A stretch of DNA of 64,000 nt from Longimonas halophila (GTDB taxonomy: Bacteria; Bacteroidota; Rhodothermia; Rhodothermales; Salinibacteraceae): the NCBI RefSeq assembly GCF_002554705.1, contig NZ_PDEP01000004.1:124001-188000 (forward strand), read 5' to 3'. The translations under genes were made by a program, and so were the position numbers. Below are positions 61,469-64,000 of this stretch, one piece after another (positions within the stretch are counted from its first letter, which is position 1; every line of letters begins with the position of its first letter). The notes under the pieces were generated by a model, which was given only the letters and a program-made list of their open reading frames with translations, was not told the origin of the DNA and made no database searches.

Positions 61469-62839
61469 ATGCGCCGGTTGCTGCTCCCTTTCTGTATCTT
61501 GATCCTGCTTGTACACCTTACGCCCGTAGGGGCGCAGGCACAATCAGACGAAACCATCACGTTCGACGAAGCCGTCACCATTGCGCTCGACCAGAACACC
61601 GATCTGCAGCGCGCCATCAACGATGTGCAGCGCCAAGACGCCACGATCCGGCAGCGGCAGTTCGACTTTGGGCCGAACCTGAACCTCTCCACCAGCACCA
61701 CGCGCCAGTTCGGGCGCAGCTTTAGCCAGGAAGAGGGGGCGATTGTGAACCAGACCACGGATATCTTCCGGGTCAACGCCAACTCCAGCATTACGGTGTT
61801 CGACGGGTTCAACAACATCGCATCGCTGCGGGAGGCCAACCGGCAGGGCGAGGCCAGCGAGCTGAATCTGGAGCGCACGCGCCAAGATGTCGTGTTTACC
61901 GTGATGGAGCAGTACATCGCGCTGTCGCAGAGCAAGCAAGAGGTTGAGGTGCGCCGGGGTGAGGTCGAGTTTCAGGAGCAGCAGCTGGAGCAGATCCAGG
62001 AGTTTGTAGATGCGGGGGCACGGCCCACCTCCGACCTGTTCCAGGCCGAGGCCGATCTGGCGCAGGCCGAGCAGCAGCTCTTGCAGGCCCAGCGCGAGGT
62101 GGAGGTCAACAACACGCGTCTCATCCAAACGCTGCAGCTTGATCCGTTTGGGACCTACACCTTTGAGGCGCCCGACGTTGATCCGGCAGCGCTTGAGATG
62201 CGCGAGTACGCGATCTCGGAGATGCTCGACAACGCCTTCGACCGTCGTGTGGATCTGCGGGCGCAAGAGGCCAACGTGCGGGCCTCGGAAGCGGGCGTTC
62301 GCATCGCACAGTCCAACTACTGGCCGTCGCTCTCGGTGAACATGGGCTACGGCTCCAACTGGTCGAGCACGGTAGGTGCCCTGCCGGGCAACACCGATCC
62401 CTCGTTCTTCGATGTGCTCGACTCGCGCCGGGGCGGCAACATTGGGTTCTCGCTGTCTTTCCCGATCTTTGACCGCTTGCAGCGCCGCACGCAAACCGCC
62501 CAGGCCCGTGCTAATGTGCGCGAAGCCGAGTACGCCCTGCAAGATCGGCGCCAGACGGTGGCTTTGCAGGTGCGCCAGGCCATTCTCGACTACCGCAACG
62601 CCCAGAAGCAGTTGGAGGCCGCCGAGTCGCGGTTGGAGTCGGCCCGCCGTCTGCGCAACGCAGCGCAAGAGCGCTATAACCTGGGCAGTGCCTCTATCGT
62701 CGAGCTGTCGCAGGCCACGCGCGACTTTACCGATGCGGCCAGCGCCAAAGTACAGGCCGAGTTCGACGTCGCCTTCCAGCAAAAGCGGATTGCCTACCAG
62801 ATGGGCACGCTTAGCCCCGATGCCCCGCTCGCTGAGTAG
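61469..62839 (+). CDS. tolC: TolC-family outer-membrane efflux protein
   Basis: 456 residues from ATG 61469, which opens a signal peptide (LLLPFCILILLVHLTPVGAQAQ). Two OEP repeats are visible: TFDEAVTIALDQNTDLQRAINDV...NLNLSTSTTRQFGRSF in the first and AYALQDRRQTVALQVRQAILDYRNAQKQLEAAESRL...RYNLGSASIVELSQA in the second. It forms a trimeric channel through the outer membrane and periplasm. The partner adaptor gene starts 42 bases later. Export substrate is unknown. The start at 61439 is rejected because it lies before the signal. Confidence 0.92.
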   Translation: MRRLLLPFCILILLVHLTPVGAQAQSDETITFDEAVTIALDQNTDLQRAINDVQRQDATIRQRQFDFGPNLNLSTSTTRQFGRSFSQEEGAIVNQTTDIFRVNANSSITVFDGFNNIASLREANRQGEASELNLERTRQDVVFTVMEQYIALSQSKQEVEVRRGEVEFQEQQLEQIQEFVDAGARPTSDLFQAEADLAQAEQQLLQAQREVEVNNTRLIQTLQLDPFGTYTFEAPDVDPAALEMREYAISEMLDNAFDRRVDLRAQEANVRASEAGVRIAQSNYWPSLSVNMGYGSNWSSTVGALPGNTDPSFFDVLDSRRGGNIGFSLSFPIFDRLQRRTQTAQARANVREAEYALQDRRQTVALQVRQAILDYRNAQKQLEAAESRLESARRLRNAAQERYNLGSASIVELSQATRDFTDAASAKVQAEFDVAFQQKRIAYQMGTLSPDAPLAE

Positions 62840-62881
62840 CGCCACACCCTCTTTTCTTTTCCTTAACATCTGTTCTATACA

Positions 62882-64000
62882 ATGCGTCGCACATTATACA
62901 TTGCTGGCGGAGTCCTCATCGTGCTTATCATTCTTGGCACCGCAGGGCGGTTTATGGGCTGGTTTGGAGCCGAAGGCGAAGGCGTAGCGGTCCAAGCGGA
63001 AGCCGCAGAAGCCCGCACCATTACGCAAGTGGTTACGGCCTTCGGGCGTGCCCAGCCCGAGGTGGAGGTCACCATCAGCCCTGACGTGTCGGGCGAGATT
63101 GTGGAACTGAACGTGCGCGAGGGCGCCGACGTGCAGGAGGGCGACGTGCTCTTGCGCCTCCGCCCCGATACCTATGAGGCCCAGTTGGAGCGCACTCGGG
63201 CCGAACTGAACCGGGCCCAGGCTACCCTGTCTGAGCGCGAGGCTGACTCCTTGCAAACACGCCTGGAGTTTGAACGCCAGCAGCGCCTTTTTGAGCGCGA
63301 GGTTATTCCCGAAAGCGAATACCAGGCTGCCGAATCCGCCTATAAACAGGCTGTAGCCCGGCTGCAGGCGGCGCGCTTTCAGGTGCAGAGCGCCATGGCC
63401 AGCCTCCGAGACGCGCGCGAACAGCTCCAGAAAACGACCATCTACGCGCCCATGAGCGGCACCGTGAGCAAGCTGGATGTAGAGCTTGGCGAGCGCGTGG
63501 TAGGAACGTCGCAGATGGCCGGAACCGAGATGATGCGCATTGCGCGGCTGGAGCAGATGGAGATGGAGGTCGACATCAACGAGAACGACGTGGTGAACGT
63601 GAGTCTGGGCGATACCGCACGCGTTGAGGTGGATGCGTACCCCGATCGCTCCTTCCGGGGCACCGTCACCGAAATTGCGAACTCCGCTCGCGTAAGCGGC
63701 GAGGGCACGCAGGAGCAGGTCACCAACTTCCCGGTCAAGATTCGGCTGCTCGACGCGCACAACGAAAATGCAGGCACCGTGATGACCGGACCCGAGGGCG
63801 GCATTGCCAGTGCCGAAGACGGCACGCCCACCGAACCGGCCCCCGTCATCCGTCCGGGCATGAGCGGCGCTGTCGACATCTCTACGCATACGGTGTCCGA
63901 TGCGGTGTCAGTGCCCATTCAGGCCGTCACGGTGCGTAACCTGAACGAGGAGAGCGATGCCGATCGCCGCAGCGAGGAGGCTATGCGCCGCGTCGTGTTT
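62882..64000 (+). CDS. HlyD/MacA-type efflux periplasmic adaptor (3' truncated by window)
   Basis: At least 373 residues from ATG 62882; the frame is still open at the window edge. A membrane anchor (LYIAGGVLIVLIILGTAGRF) precedes the biotinyl-lipoyl domain (VEVTISPDVSGEIVELNVREGADVQEGDVLLRLRPDTYEAQLERTRAELNRA), a coiled-coil hairpin, the second lipoyl half (TTIYAPMSGTVSKLDVELGERVVGTS) and beta-barrel parts (MEMEVDINENDVVNVSLGDTARVEVDAYPDRSFRGTVTEIA). This is an RND/ABC efflux adaptor, and MacAB-type ABC partners would be expected next. An inner-membrane pump gene should lie beyond 64000. Confidence 0.92.
   Translation, partial: MRRTLYIAGGVLIVLIILGTAGRFMGWFGAEGEGVAVQAEAAEARTITQVVTAFGRAQPEVEVTISPDVSGEIVELNVREGADVQEGDVLLRLRPDTYEAQLERTRAELNRAQATLSEREADSLQTRLEFERQQRLFEREVIPESEYQAAESAYKQAVARLQAARFQVQSAMASLRDAREQLQKTTIYAPMSGTVSKLDVELGERVVGTSQMAGTEMMRIARLEQMEMEVDINENDVVNVSLGDTARVEVDAYPDRSFRGTVTEIANSARVSGEGTQEQVTNFPVKIRLLDAHNENAGTVMTGPEGGIASAEDGTPTEPAPVIRPGMSGAVDISTHTVSDAVSVPIQAVTVRNLNEESDADRRSEEAMRRVVF

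Overview
The window looks like chromosomal DNA of a GC-rich, aerobic, denitrification-capable member of the Rhodothermota/Bacteroidota. The evidence is a SusC/SusD pair, a type IX secretion sorting domain, a Bacteroidota-like -7 promoter element, a clade II (Sec-exported) nitrous oxide reductase and acidic proteomes throughout. A Salinibacter-like halophile is a plausible but unproven guess. There is no rRNA, no CRISPR array and no complete insertion sequence; one tRNA-Ser(UGA) is present.

Layout. 1-10.8 kb: cell-surface genes (CsgG-like fragment, a 2.4-kaa beta-helix/tandem-repeat adhesin with a T9SS tail, an outer-membrane barrel and a lipoprotein). 11-15.8 kb: acyltransferase, phenylalanine hydroxylase, an AP2-domain protein and a beta-propeller lipoprotein. 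15.9-24 kb: a nos locus, nosZ-(membrane protein)-nosD-nosF-nosY-CusF/Sco fusion, in which nosD, nosF and nosY are joined by ATGA overlaps. It is followed by a convergent DNR-like Crp/Fnr regulator and an azurin-like cupredoxin. A near-perfect FNR/DNR box lies upstream of nosZ. 24-34.5 kb: a fructan-use locus, susC-susD-lacI-GH32-fructokinase-MFS sugar porter, with a LacI-type operator before susC. 34.7-49.2 kb: housekeeping and envelope genes (typA, DUF4286, thioesterase, miaB, TauE-like, LCAT-like lipase, DUF2207, GH97) interspersed with intergenic repeats.

49.4-54.6 kb is a nitric-oxide-stress module. RIC (iron-centre repair), an NsrR-like Rrf2 regulator and an HPP protein are followed by a minus-strand operon of DUF2249, MIP18-type Fe-S factor, truncated haemoglobin, ferredoxin, a membrane protein and an NnrS-like protein. 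Together with the nos locus this suggests an organism that consumes N2O and copes with NO. The DUF2249 frame carries an in-frame TAG. A barrel-gene remnant follows.

55.3-60.8 kb is the most unusual region. It holds a large HTH-Tudor-SNF2 protein resembling DpdE/RapA whose Walker A lysine and DEAH glutamate are both replaced, then queE, then a queC whose four zinc-ligand cysteines are all replaced. All three lie on the same strand, hinting at a divergent 7-deazaguanine (DNA or tRNA) pathway. 61-64 kb: tRNA-Ser, a TolC-type outer-membrane factor and the start of a HlyD-type efflux adaptor that runs off the window. Dispersed palindromic repeats, a MITE-like nested inverted repeat and a partial gene duplication sit in the intergenic gaps.
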